DNA from: Chloroflexi bacterium TSY
Lineage (GTDB): Bacteria; Chloroflexota; Anaerolineae; Caldilineales; Caldilineaceae
Assembly: GCA_019217005.1 (NCBI GenBank)
Contig: JAHBNG010000054.1
Location: forward strand, 1 to 64,000
Length of the DNA: 64,000 nt
Direction: 5' to 3'
Part shown: piece after piece, positions 36,150 to 46,244 of the stretch
Layout: every line of letters starts with the position of its first letter
Numbering within the stretch: the stretch's first letter is position 1
Notes under the pieces: generated by a model
Seen by the model: the letters and a program-made list of their open reading frames with translations, nothing else
Told to the model about the DNA's origin: nothing
Databases searched by the model: none
Program-made: the position numbers and the translations under genes

Positions 36150-36770
36150 TTAAATACCAACATACCCAACAGCCCGCAGTATATATTCTAGCTTGCTCAG
36201 ACCAATGCGAAGACGCGTTTTGATTGTACCGAGCGGTAGATCAAGATGTTTGGCAATTTCTTGTTGAGTCATGCCATCAAAATAAGCAAATTCCAAACAA
36301 ATACGCTGTTCGTCTGGAATAATCTTCAGTGCATTTTGTAGCTGTTGCTGATTTGTCTGATACGCAATCGATGTCTCGACGATTGATAATTGTGTTGTCT
36401 GGAGTTGAGCGGTTCCTACTCCAGATATAGCGTGATCATCGTGTGGAGTCAATAGATTGTCTGAAGTGGGAAGAGACTCGCATTGAGTAATCGTATGCCT
36501 CCGCCGGATGCTATCAATGCTTTTGTTGCGCGCAATTCGATGTATCCAAGTAGCAGCTGAACTGGTGCTACGAAACTCGGCCGCTTTTTTCCAAGCCTGC
36601 CAGAAGGTTTCTTGTACAATTTCCTCTGCAATCGAGGTATCTCTGACGATGCGGACAACAAGGTTAAAGACTATCTGCGCATATTGATCATATAAGTGTT
36701 CAAACGCAGCAACGTCCTGTTCGCTGATCAACTTCATCAGCTGTTCATCTGAATAGTTGGAATATGCCAT
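36150..36770 (-). CDS. ECF sigma factor (SigK-like)
   Basis: 206 residues. Region 2 has YDQYAQIVFNLVVRIVRDTSIAEEIVQETFWQAW, here noted by its DTSIAEEIVQETF core; region 4 has GMTQQEIAKHLDLPLGTIKTRL. A 40-residue linker joins them. The anti-sigma gene follows 195 bases downstream and is interrupted by an IS, which would be expected to free this sigma factor from control. Target promoters are not identifiable. Confidence 0.88.
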   Translation of the reverse strand: MAYSNYSDEQLMKLISEQDVAAFEHLYDQYAQIVFNLVVRIVRDTSIAEEIVQETFWQAWKKAAEFRSTSSAATWIHRIARNKSIDSIRRRHTITQCESLPTSDNLLTPHDDHAISGVGTAQLQTTQLSIVETSIAYQTNQQQLQNALKIIPDEQRICLEFAYFDGMTQQEIAKHLDLPLGTIKTRLRIGLSKLEYILRAVGYVGI

Positions 36771-37191
36771 GATTTTCAGTCTGCCACGTGCTCGATGAAT
36801 TGTCTAGCATCCAAACGGATGAAAATGGATTGGGGCATGTAATGGGTAGTTACTCAATTAAGTGCTTAGCCGAAAAGCTCTGTGACAATCCATGCTTTCT
36901 CGAGCAGATTGTTGGACTCACAACCATTTTTCGGATAGGTTCTAAGATCAATAATGATTCTTATTAGTTTATCGTTATCTAATCCGACAATCCTTCAAAA
37001 AACGTAACTATCTAGCGAAGTTCCAATGCAAATCGTTGAGTAAGCTGGCAATAAATAAGAGGTGGACGACTTCGTCCACCTCCTATGTTACCTTGCTTTA
37101 TTTTGCCTACTGATCGAAGTTGGAAGTCAGACTCTCAATCTCTGTCAGAGAATCGACCGCATTTACATACTTTGGGACACGCTCTCATCTG
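36771..37191. other. Gene-free stretch with repeats
   Basis: Holds repeat R3 copy 3 (36861-36945), a GGTGGACGACTTCGTCCACC palindrome (37061-37080) and half of an R5 unit (TTTACATACTTTGGGACACG near 37160). No gene is supported. Confidence 0.5.
36861..36945. repeat. Dispersed palindromic repeat, family R3, copy 3
   Basis: AGTGCTTAGCCGAAAAGCTC ... CCATTTTTCGGATAGGTTCT. Lies upstream of the sigma factor gene rather than at a stop codon. Confidence 0.7.
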
Positions 37192-40100
37192 TTACCGCTT
37201 GATCAATGGAAGATATGCTACGGGTTCCATCACCGTTTCAACTGAATGCTCAAACTTCAATTCTTTGTAGGGACCATGCCAGCTTTTGGTACATTCGGTT
37301 TCGATTTCTTCCAACCAATAATAAGCAGTCGTCTCTGTATCAGACAATTCGTCCGTAAATCGATACTGAGAGCCCGATCCACCTTGACCCTTCGCCAAAA
37401 TGATCTGTGAGGTAATCCGTACCGCATTCTTGCGGTCTTGATCCGGGCTACGCCAGATATGGTAGCCCCAAGTATTGCTCTCGTTGCTCGTCGTCCAGAC
37501 AATCTCTAATGCCGTTTCAGTGCGCTGGGCCTGGAAACCAGCGAGTGTTACCGCAGTCGGGTGACAAAGACGGATTCCCAGATCGAGAGTTAGATCGATG
37601 TCTCCAGAATAGAGGAATCCAGTTGTGCTCGTGCGAATCTCTGTCTCGCCGATCGTGGCAATCGCATCCGAATCAACCCGATCATCTGAACCAATGTTTG
37701 AATTGGTTGGCATAAAGCTGACGGGTAGGTTTTTCAGATCAAAGACGACATAGTAATCTCCAGGCGGTAGGTTTTCGAAACGATATCGTCCTTCCGCATT
37801 AGTGATTGTAGCCAACGGTATCCCTAATGTCCGTTCCACAGGGTGCCCCGTGAGGGAATTATGGAGCACGACCGTTACATCACGGACCCCATTTTCTCCC
37901 GCGTCTTGAATACCACGTGGCATCATCTCATCATACCAAACATAATCACCAACCGTTACAGGACGAAAAAAGCCAGCGTCCCACGTTTCGTCGAATTCGC
38001 CCGAAATGAGTGTTGTGATGATTGTGTGACCGTTTACGATATCTGCATCGGAATCTATCCGATCATCACTTTGTTGATCTTGTAAAGTGGGCACAAAATC
38101 AGCCGGCGTTTCAAATTGCACAGAATAGTCACCAGGCGTTAGCTCGCCGAATCGATAATGGCCTGTCTCATCTGTCAATATGGTTTGAATGAGTTGCCGA
38201 TTGGCATCGTACAGATGTACGGCGACCCCAGCAATACCTGGCTCATCATCACCCTGGAGTCCATCCGCATTTCGATCTTCCCAAACGTAGTTCCCAATCG
38301 CCGCCTTTTTCTCTCCCTCGTTCGGTGGGCAGATCGGGATAATTCGGATTGTGTCCTGATCTTGGTCTGTATATCCCCCGTCGATTGTCACTGTTGCTGT
38401 ATTGTCGATCCAGGGAACGATTTCCTGACAATCATCGGTTATTGTTTCAATGGTTGTTGGGGCAACAACATGCACACGTCGACTCTCACCCGGTGCCAGA
38501 CGACCAAACAGACAGGTCATCAACCCATTGACGATTTGACAGCCACTATCCGAACCTGCCGCATCAATCTGCCACTCAATACCAGGCGCAGTTGGAAGTG
38601 GGTCGGCCACGGTTACGTTCTCTGCTGCGACATCGCCGACGCTTGTGACAACAATCGTAAAACCAAGCGGCTTGCCAACAACCACGGGGGTTTTGTCGGC
38701 AGTCTTCGTGATTGTAATATCTGGTTCGCGCAGACAGAGAATCTGTATTGAGGCGTCATCCTGATCGGATTGACCGGTTAGGATTGTGACTTGCGCAATA
38801 TTGTCGATCTGGGTCGCTACATCTTGGCAAGTGTTGGCTAGAAACCGCTGTGCTCGGTTTTGTCGAGTTGCCGATAGAACATGGACCCGTCGAATCTGAC
38901 CTGGTTCCAGATCGCCGAAGTGACAGGTCAATACCTGATTGGAGATGGCACAACCAGCGTCCGAATGTTGCTCATCAATCTGCCAATTCAAGCCCTCAAT
39001 GACTCCTAAAACAGCAGGGAGAACATCTGTCAAAATCACATCTTGCGCCTTCGTATTGCCATTGCTGGTTACAGTCATCACAAAGCCAATGGGTTCCCCA
39101 ATCGTCACGACTTCTGCATCGGCAGTTTTGACAATGTCGATGCCAGGATGTGGCCGACAGAGAATCGTTATATGAGCATCATCTTGATCAGATTCACCAG
39201 TTAAAATGGTTACATAGCCAACGTTATCGATTTCTGCGGCAACGTCACGACAGGTCGCTGCGACCTCATCTGTTGCCAAAGCCGCGGTTGACGTTGTGAC
39301 ATGAACGCGACGTGACTGATTCGGCTCTAGGTCCCCAAAATGGCAAGTCAGCACCCCATTGTCGATGCCACAACCTATATCCGATGCAGCAGTATCAATG
39401 CTCCAGCTCGAGCCATCAATCGGGGGCAGGGGATCGGTTAAGGTGACTGCTTGTGCGGCTGTGTTCCCATTGCTGGTCACGGTCATTACAAAGCCAATGG
39501 GCTCTCCGGCAGTCACAACTTTAGCATCGGCAGTCTTAACAATGTCGATGCCGGGACGCGGCTGACAAAAAATACCCACGCCGGCATCGTCTTGATCGGT
39601 CGTTCCGTTATCAATTATTACAGTTGCGACGTTATTGAGTTGAGTCGGCCTCTCACAATCAGGCGTCGTTTCGGTCGTTGTTGTTGAGACGAGATGAACG
39701 CGACGAGATTCCATCGGTGCGAGATCACCAAAGGCACAGGTTAGAATGTTTTGTTCGATTGCACAGCCAATATCTGACTGGGATGCATCGATACGCCAGC
39801 TAATTCCTGGTGCAAGTGGAAGGGGATCAGTCACGAGCACGTTCTTGGCTATATCGTCTCCGCTACTGGTCACAACAATCGAAAAACCAATGGGTTGACC
39901 AGCTTCTACGATTTCTTGAACGGCTTCCTTTTCAATCTGAATAGCGCTCTCTCGCGGGGGCTCTTGAGGAATTGGCAGATGCGTAATCAGATTGACCCAA
40001 ACGGCACTGGTTCCCTTCACGGGTTCACCATCAATGATGGTCTGGATCGAATCGAACTGCAGACACGCATAGGTTGCACCTGCTGGAACGTGGATCTGGT

Positions 40101-40941
40101 TGATGATATTGTCCCACTCACCCCCATCTCCATGCAGTGGATATGGATGTCCATGTGCGTGGGGCGGTTGGAACTGGTCGGCACCAGGGACGTTTATGAG
40201 CTCGGTTGGTAACGCATTCATTCCGGTCTGATACCAGAGAGCGTTACCCCTATGTGGGCCCTCTACACCACCAACAGCAAGATGGAATGTGAGCGTTCGA
40301 TCGATGTCAGCAGCTTCAAATTGTGTGCAGGTCACTTCTGAGGCTGGACCGTTTAGTCCCGTACGCTGACGGGAGAAACTATCCAAGCCATAGTGCATAT
40401 CGAATTGACTGATTGGACAGCGATCCGGATTCTCGTAAATGACGACCAGGCTCGCACCGTGTGGTTCAAAATGGACAAGCCCGCTTATTTCTGCTGTTGT
40501 ATTGCTGTTTGCTGGAATCCGGGCCGCCAAGTTCTGTGAACGATAGCTATAGTAGTGGCGTTCCAAATATCCAGCATATTCTTCCTCACCAGCCTCAGCA
40601 ATTACCTGGATCGGCGTGCCGCCATTGATTGTGAGCACGAGTTCCCGATCTGCCCGACCCGGCTTTTTGTCACGCGCAGACCAAAAGAGATAGGCCGCAA
40701 CGGGTTGCCCATCAACGTGTAAATCTACTGTGCCACGGTCAGCATAACGGAGCGCAACACCACTGGAAGTCATACAATATGGTCCGGAAAGCTGATCGGG
40801 CATTTGTGGCAGCGTCCCATCCGCAGCCAGTGCACTTTCTGGTCTTATAAGAGTGATGAAAAGCGCAAGGGCCAGTCCAAGGAAGGTCCATCGAATTGGG
40901 GCAAGATTTTGTCGAGGGGGCGTTATCATGTTCATCATCAA
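37192..40941 (-). CDS. Large secreted DUF11/SdrD-repeat surface protein
   Basis: 1249 residues. A signal peptide (residues 1-40, cut near ALAADG) is followed by a unique domain of about 300 residues (CMTSSGVALRYADRG), then four DUF11-type repeats of about 130 residues. Each has the pattern IxIxKTAD...GEPIGFxMTVTSNG, DPLP, and CHFGDLEPxQSRRVHV. Two SdrD B-like domains come next (GNYVWEDRNADGLQGDDEPG and VGDYVWYDEMMPRG). The C-terminus has a fibronectin-like segment (ALEIVWTTSNESNTWGYHIWR) and ends PVAYLPLIKR. No LPXTG and no anchor helix. A cell-surface or matrix role is likely. Confidence 0.8.
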   Translation of the reverse strand: MMMNMITPPRQNLAPIRWTFLGLALALFITLIRPESALAADGTLPQMPDQLSGPYCMTSSGVALRYADRGTVDLHVDGQPVAAYLFWSARDKKPGRADRELVLTINGGTPIQVIAEAGEEEYAGYLERHYYSYRSQNLAARIPANSNTTAEISGLVHFEPHGASLVVIYENPDRCPISQFDMHYGLDSFSRQRTGLNGPASEVTCTQFEAADIDRTLTFHLAVGGVEGPHRGNALWYQTGMNALPTELINVPGADQFQPPHAHGHPYPLHGDGGEWDNIINQIHVPAGATYACLQFDSIQTIIDGEPVKGTSAVWVNLITHLPIPQEPPRESAIQIEKEAVQEIVEAGQPIGFSIVVTSSGDDIAKNVLVTDPLPLAPGISWRIDASQSDIGCAIEQNILTCAFGDLAPMESRRVHLVSTTTTETTPDCERPTQLNNVATVIIDNGTTDQDDAGVGIFCQPRPGIDIVKTADAKVVTAGEPIGFVMTVTSNGNTAAQAVTLTDPLPPIDGSSWSIDTAASDIGCGIDNGVLTCHFGDLEPNQSRRVHVTTSTAALATDEVAATCRDVAAEIDNVGYVTILTGESDQDDAHITILCRPHPGIDIVKTADAEVVTIGEPIGFVMTVTSNGNTKAQDVILTDVLPAVLGVIEGLNWQIDEQHSDAGCAISNQVLTCHFGDLEPGQIRRVHVLSATRQNRAQRFLANTCQDVATQIDNIAQVTILTGQSDQDDASIQILCLREPDITITKTADKTPVVVGKPLGFTIVVTSVGDVAAENVTVADPLPTAPGIEWQIDAAGSDSGCQIVNGLMTCLFGRLAPGESRRVHVVAPTTIETITDDCQEIVPWIDNTATVTIDGGYTDQDQDTIRIIPICPPNEGEKKAAIGNYVWEDRNADGLQGDDEPGIAGVAVHLYDANRQLIQTILTDETGHYRFGELTPGDYSVQFETPADFVPTLQDQQSDDRIDSDADIVNGHTIITTLISGEFDETWDAGFFRPVTVGDYVWYDEMMPRGIQDAGENGVRDVTVVLHNSLTGHPVERTLGIPLATITNAEGRYRFENLPPGDYYVVFDLKNLPVSFMPTNSNIGSDDRVDSDAIATIGETEIRTSTTGFLYSGDIDLTLDLGIRLCHPTAVTLAGFQAQRTETALEIVWTTSNESNTWGYHIWRSPDQDRKNAVRITSQIILAKGQGGSGSQYRFTDELSDTETTAYYWLEEIETECTKSWHGPYKELKFEHSVETVMEPVAYLPLIKR

Positions 40942-41127
40942 GCTTGTTTTGAATTCTGTTTACTTTACCAAGATTGTGAGAAAGCCGGAGTGTTCCATCA
41001 CCCTATACTGTGCTCTGTATGAAAACATGGTTTTGCTTTAACCGGTAGAATCGCAGGGAAAACCAGATTTTCGTCACAACCGCAGCACCACAGAGAGACA
41101 AACTTCGGTTTCAACAGAGTAAAATAT

Positions 41128-41240
41128 GGTTCTTTGAGTTTTGTGGGGGAAACAGCGGGTAGTTTGTTGGTTTGCTCGATTGTTCACCAACCATCTAACC
41201 AACAAAGCAACTGGCAACCACACAATTCCTCAGACAACCT
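41128..41240. repeat. Dispersed inverted repeat, family R8, copy 2
   Basis: Same layout as 8901-9013, with inner arms TAGTTTGTTGGTTTGCTC and CAACCATCTAACCAACAAAG. Uninterrupted, so it serves as the empty-site reference for copy 3 at 53950-54224. Confidence 0.75.
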
Positions 41241-41262
41241 ACATTATTTAGACTCAGTAGAT

Positions 41263-42854
41263 AAACATGCGGTGAGCCAACACAACAGGGGATGAAAAAT
41301 GTGTTAAAGTGTGGTGGCAGCCGCCGAACAGAAATCGGGAAAGGTCCGTGGTCAAGTAAAGAACGCTCAGTAGCTAGATTGGTGTACACCGACGCACCAC
41401 GGGATGTGGACGTTCCTCGGGACGAAACACGCAGGGCAGACTGTGCTCACAATCGGGTACACATAAGCGGCTGCGAAAGGAAAGGAAGATGGAAGTGATG
41501 TTTCCGAAGTGCAGCGGCCTGGATGTTCAAAGCGGATGGTAGTGGCGTGTGTGGTAGATGAATCAGGAGGATGGAGCAGGTGCGCAAGCGATTTGGGACA
41601 ACGACGGTCGAGTTGGAGGGGTTGAGGTCGTGGCTGTCGTCGTATGGGATCACGCATGTGGCGATGGAGAGTACGGGAGTGTATTGGAAACCGATCTACA
41701 ATGTGTTGCATGAGCATTTTGAGGTCTGGATTGTGAATGCCCGCCATCTGGCACAGGTGCCTGGTCGCAAGACGGATGAGAGCGATGCGGCCTGGATCAC
41801 GAAACTGATGAGTTATGGACTGCTGGAGCGCAGTTTCATTCCAGATGTGGAGCAAAGGGACTTGCGAGACCTGACGCGCTATCGGACGCGTCTCTTGCAA
41901 GAGAAGAGTGCGGCAGTCAATCGCCTGCATAAGGTGTTGGAAGATGCCAACGTCAAGTTGGGATCGGTGGTCACGAGCATCCAAGGTGTATCGGCACGCC
42001 AGATGATCGAGGCCCTGATTGCAGATGAGATGGACCCAGAAGCCATGGCTGACTTGGCACAAAAGCGGCTGCGGGCCAAGATTCCCCAGTTGGTTGATGC
42101 GTTGACGGGACTGGTCCGTCCTCATCATCGTTTTATGCTGCAAGAAGTTCTGCATCATCTCGATCACCTGAATGTACGCATTGATGCCCTCAATCAACAG
42201 ATTGGGGTCCTCATGGCTCCGCATGCTGACCTCATCGCACGCCTAGATGCCATTCCCGGTGTGGGGCGAGTCGTCGCCGAGATAATTCTGGCGGAGATCG
42301 GTCCCTCGGTCGAAAGCTGGCCCTCAGCTAAGAAACTGGCCTCCTGGGCTTGTGTCTGTCCTGGCAACAACGAATCGGCGGGCAAACGCAAGAGTGGTCG
42401 CCGACGAAAGGGCCAGAAATGGTTAGTCACCGCCCTCGTTGAAGCGGCTTGGGCCGCCTCTCGCACCAAGGACACCTATCTCGCCGCACAGTTCCACCGT
42501 CTCAAGGCACGACGCGGAGCCAAGCGGGCAGCTATTGCCGTGGCCCATTCCATCTTGACCATCGTCTATCATCTCATCGACAAGCCCGATGCCGTCTTTG
42601 AAGAACTCGGCGGCGACTTCTTTCTCAAACGACGCAAGGAGCATGCACAAGCCGGCGCACTCAAAACCCTCGAGTCCCTCGGCTTCAAGGTTTTCTTGGC
42701 ACCGACCGCCTAAGTACGGTGCTCACTACAACTGATTTGCGTTGGGCACAGGCAACGACGCCACCCACTCTGGCGGGTCAACTTGGACCCGCTTCTTATT
42801 CAACGCGGCCTTTAACCCCTCTCTCTCTTCTCTTGCTGCCCTTTTTTTCAGGGC
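41263..42854 (+). mobile_element. IS110-family insertion sequence inside a terminal inverted repeat
   Basis: About 1592 bp inserted between CAGT-AGAT and AGAT-CCAAATTT of a 215-bp element; AGAT appears on both sides (41259-41262, 42855-42858). No terminal inverted repeats of its own, as expected for IS110. The 226-base non-coding left end before the first ATG (41489) is where IS110-group elements encode their bridge RNA; I did not fold it. Confidence 0.82.
41489..42713 (+). pseudogene. IS110 transposase with disrupted N-terminus
   Basis: The long frame (41571-42713, 380 residues) has the DEDD residues in THVAMESTG and GRKTDESDA and the C-terminal Tnp20 domain with VGRVVAEIILAEIG and the catalytic Ser in NNESAGKRK. 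The first catalytic Asp belongs to MEVMFPKCSGLDV, coded from 41489 in another frame. Two one-base deletions (near 41529 and 41573) separate this start from the rest via a short VVACVVDESGG frame. As it stands the main ORF lacks the first Asp, so the copy is probably inactive. Confidence 0.8.
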
Positions 42855-43070
42855 AGATCCAAATTTCAGGTTTTGAGAGAGAATTCTGGCTAAACAGTTG
42901 ACATAAATACAAATTTGCCGGTCGATATCTAGTTTTTGCGTTAGATTTGGGCGATTTTCAGATATGAAATAGGTTGTTTTCTGTAACCGAAATCTGAATA
43001 AATGACTCCAAAATCCCTGCAATCTCGACTGAAAATAGCCAAAAACGCCAAATTTGGATCTACTGAGACT

Positions 43071-43563
43071 GCAAATTTCTGAATAAACGCCGCTCAGACT
43101 TCTGGAGACGGGAAATGCAAGGATCAGCCCACCTTACAATACCAAGCGTCGAGAAAACGTCGATTCTAAGCGTCGAGAAAACGCCGATAAGCGTTATGTA
43201 ATCGTCGGACATGCGTTCGGAAGCCGTCATCTCTGGTTTTGAATCCTGGCTATCCTAGTTGCAGAGAAATTGACGAATGATCTATCTCAATTCTTTCGGC
43301 ATTTTCTCAGTCCGTAGAGCGGCCGTAGGCGTTGGGACCGATTACAAGTATCAGATTCTTGAAAGTGCATGAACAATTCACAATTAAACTGATTTCTGTA
43401 TAAAAACAGGATTTTGCTTTAGCTAGTAGAACTGTCGGGAGAACCACTTTCAGACGGTATGTATACGAGATCACTACGACATGATGACTGATCGATGTAT
43501 ACTTTGAACAGATCTGTTACAATGTGCTTTTTTTCTAGCATTGCTGACAGTTATTTCTGCATA
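43071..43563. other. Gene-free stretch
   Basis: Two tandem AAGCGTCGAGAAAACG words (43144-43180) are the only notable feature; no ORF with support. A second half contains CTGTATAAAAACAGGATTTTGCTTTA, similar to the sequence near 41014 on the other side of the IS110 region, suggesting an older duplication of the flank. Confidence 0.45.
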
Positions 43564-43659
43564 GCTCATCTATGGAAAAGGTCTTTCTTCCAGAAATTGT
43601 GCAAATAGGTGATTGAACAGTCTAAATTTCAAGAAATTGCACACTTTCGTCTGATGAGC
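43564..43659 (+). repeat. Dispersed inverted repeat, family R6, copy 2
   Basis: Ends GCTCATC and GATGAGC; inner arms TCTTTCTTCCAGAAATTGTG and GAAATTGCACACTTTCGTC. It lies directly before the start of the next secreted protein gene, so it occupies that gene's leader region. Confidence 0.72.
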
Positions 43660-43684
43660 GTTGCTTCATTGTGGATGTTTTGGC

Positions 43685-46237
43685 ATGTTCCTTATGGTGA
43701 ATCGGTTTCTCCCATCGAACCTATCAGCACGTCATCTCATTTTGGGCACGCTGATTTTATTGATCAGTCTGCTTCTTGGGTGGGTTCTGCCTGCGGAAGC
43801 ACAACGAACGAATAGAATCAATAACCAACCACAAATTCAGCCATTGTATTCACAGCAGGTTCTGAAAGGTCTCGGTCTGCGCTCCGATTTGATGCCGCTT
43901 GGTGTTGCAATTGAAAGAGAACCATCGAAACGTAGAGCAGATACAGCCTCTTTGCAGAATGTATGTAGCAAATCTATTGATCTCACAAGCAAATTGCGTA
44001 ACGTGAGCCACGCGTCTGCCCAAAATAATAGCATTTGTACCAACTCGGATATCGACGTATATGAACGAGATGGTAAGACCTATGTAGTACAAGCGGGCGG
44101 TTGGGATGGTGCATGGACTTTAACGGATGTGAGCGATCCCGCTCAACCAGTGATGCTCCACCAAACGATCTGGGATCGTCGATCATACACCCCTGACGTC
44201 AAAGCATTTCGACAAGAAAGCAAAGACTATATCGTAGTCAGCATGGAACGGCTAAACACAGATGGATATTGCGGCGTTGCCATCTTTGACGTAACTGATC
44301 CAACACAACCTGTCCGGACATATCCTGCAGATGGCGAAGATGGAGGGGGGGAAGATTGGTGCGATGTGCATAATCTCTTCGTCGAAGATGATGCTTCTGG
44401 AAATGGCGCCTATATCTATGTGACGGCAATGGCTCCCCGTGATTTACGCGTGCTTGATATCAGTGGGCAGTATGGTGGAGTGACAAACCCGGTTGAAATC
44501 GGCGGTTACTCGCTTGATACAGCAAACTATATTCATGACATTACGGTGCTCGATCATACAGCTCATTCGGGAGGCACGATTGGCCGTCGGGTCTATATTG
44601 CCTATTGGGAACAAGGTCTTGTGATTTTAGATGCAGATGATGTGACCCCGGGCTATCAACCAACGCCGATCGTGGATGGCGGCATTATTGATCCACCCGA
44701 TAATTTTCGTACCCACCACGTAATGGCTAGTCCAGATGGTCGCTTCGTCTTTATCCAGGATGAATATTATCAGAATCTTGGTCAAGAACCGGTACAGATG
44801 TGGAACGTGAGCGATCCAACTCAACCAACCTATGTTGATGGATTGCGGATCGGATTTGATGTGCCTGATAGCGCCGCGCATAATCTGGAAACCAACTGGG
44901 CTCTTGACCCGGATCGGCTCTTTGTTGGCTGGTACAAACAAGGGTTACAGGCCTGGGACTATACTTCTGCTGGTTTTGTACGCAACCATCCAGAACCACG
45001 CACGGGAATCCTCTACCATCAAGTGCAGACTGATAACACCGTCCCGGTCTATTCGGGTGCATGGGGGATACGATTAGCAGACATTGACGATAGTATCTAT
45101 GCTTTTCAATCGGATTACCGCTATGGCTTGATTGTTGACTGCTTGACGTGCACATCAGAAGAAGTGCCATCGCCAGTTGCAACAAATACATCGACAAGCA
45201 CGGCGACCGACTTGACAGTGGTCACCCAAACTGCTACACCAACACTTACACCGACTCCGACGATTACTGAACCGGCAACCTTAACTCTAACACCTACGGC
45301 AACCCCAACAGAGACACCAACAAACATAGTGGCTGAGACCTTGACACCAATTCCGACCCTAACGCCAACTCTTACTCTGACACCAACCCCAACTGAGACA
45401 GAGACAACGACTCCGACAGCAACATTAACATCGTCTCCAACAGCATCTTCGACGGCTCCGCCAACCATCCCTCCAACCATCACAGTTGCCCCAAGCGCAA
45501 CGATGACCTCAGCCCCAACAGCGTCTTCAACCGTCTCTCCAACTGTGGCGGTCGCGCCGACTACGACGTTGGTTCCAACGGCTCAGCCAACTCTAAATGC
45601 AATTGTGTCTCCAACTGCGACATCAACAGTGCAGCCAAAGCCAGATGCGCCAACAAGTACATCGACCGCAACATCTATGCCTACGCATACAGTCACTCCA
45701 ACCGACACGCCGCGCTTTACTGTGACGCCCAGTGCAACTACGACTACAGCATCGCGTCTGCGTGTTAGTCAGACCTATATTCTTTATATAGACACAGATC
45801 GTTCTCAGACAATCTCCCCAGGAGATGTTCTGGAATTTGAAGTTGCTATCACAAATAGCACAACTGAGCCCATTCAGAATGTTCTTTTTCATGAGATATT
45901 TGTTTCTTATTTGAGTGTGCTCCCGGCTTCTATAGAAGTCCAAATTGATGACCAAAAATTCATCGAACGCTCTGAGCACCCGTCGATCATCGAGATGTCC
46001 ATTCCCATACTGGCATCCTCGGCGACAGCGGTGATTCGTTTCCAAGTCGCCATCAGTTCTGATACGCCACAGGAGATTCACCAGCTCAACCTACAAGGCA
46101 CGATACAAGCAGACGGAATTGACCGGATTTTCACCGACGACCCAAGAGCGAGCGGAATAGCGGATCCTAATGTCCTGGCGATAAAGCGCCCGAGCTTATC
46201 GGCAAAGATTTATCTACCTTTCTTGACAGTCCAATAG
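43685..46237 (+). CDS. Secreted LVIVD-repeat protein with Thr/Pro-rich linker
   Basis: About 850 residues from the ATG at 43685 (GGATG about 9 bases upstream); a TTG at 43661 in the same frame is an alternative. Signal peptide with LILGTLILLISLLLGWVLPAEA. Next is a beta-propeller of LVIVD type: repeated units such as WTLTDVSDPAQPVML, VAIFDVTDPTQPVR and VQMWNVSDPTQPTYV. A linker of about 190 residues made of Thr-Pro-Thr repeats follows (45180-45760), then a beta-sandwich (SPGDVLEFEVAITNST) and the tail KIYLPFLTVQ. Extracellular; the linker is typical of glycosylated spacers in Chloroflexota. Confidence 0.8.
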   Translation: MFLMVNRFLPSNLSARHLILGTLILLISLLLGWVLPAEAQRTNRINNQPQIQPLYSQQVLKGLGLRSDLMPLGVAIEREPSKRRADTASLQNVCSKSIDLTSKLRNVSHASAQNNSICTNSDIDVYERDGKTYVVQAGGWDGAWTLTDVSDPAQPVMLHQTIWDRRSYTPDVKAFRQESKDYIVVSMERLNTDGYCGVAIFDVTDPTQPVRTYPADGEDGGGEDWCDVHNLFVEDDASGNGAYIYVTAMAPRDLRVLDISGQYGGVTNPVEIGGYSLDTANYIHDITVLDHTAHSGGTIGRRVYIAYWEQGLVILDADDVTPGYQPTPIVDGGIIDPPDNFRTHHVMASPDGRFVFIQDEYYQNLGQEPVQMWNVSDPTQPTYVDGLRIGFDVPDSAAHNLETNWALDPDRLFVGWYKQGLQAWDYTSAGFVRNHPEPRTGILYHQVQTDNTVPVYSGAWGIRLADIDDSIYAFQSDYRYGLIVDCLTCTSEEVPSPVATNTSTSTATDLTVVTQTATPTLTPTPTITEPATLTLTPTATPTETPTNIVAETLTPIPTLTPTLTLTPTPTETETTTPTATLTSSPTASSTAPPTIPPTITVAPSATMTSAPTASSTVSPTVAVAPTTTLVPTAQPTLNAIVSPTATSTVQPKPDAPTSTSTATSMPTHTVTPTDTPRFTVTPSATTTTASRLRVSQTYILYIDTDRSQTISPGDVLEFEVAITNSTTEPIQNVLFHEIFVSYLSVLPASIEVQIDDQKFIERSEHPSIIEMSIPILASSATAVIRFQVAISSDTPQEIHQLNLQGTIQADGIDRIFTDDPRASGIADPNVLAIKRPSLSAKIYLPFLTVQ

Positions 46238-46244
46238 TTCATCC

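Larger units (their letters stand above)
41255..43065 (-). mobile_element. 215-bp miniature element (family M215), copy 3, split by IS110
   Basis: The left tip CAGTAGAT is at 41255-41262 and the rest, from AGATCCAAATTTCAGG, at 42855-43065. The 5-bp repeat AGACT flanks the whole composite (41250-41254 and 43066-43070), which proves that the tips belong together. Its sequence is nearly identical to copy 1. Confidence 0.88.

Noticed and set aside
37509..39687. Several plus-strand ORFs of 60-197 codons
   Set aside because: They mirror the DUF11 repeats of the large minus-strand gene, have no ribosome sites and no family signature.
45121..45483. Minus-strand ORF rich in Val-Gly-Val
   Set aside because: Antisense of the Thr/Pro linker of the secreted LVIVD protein; composition is imposed by the repeat.
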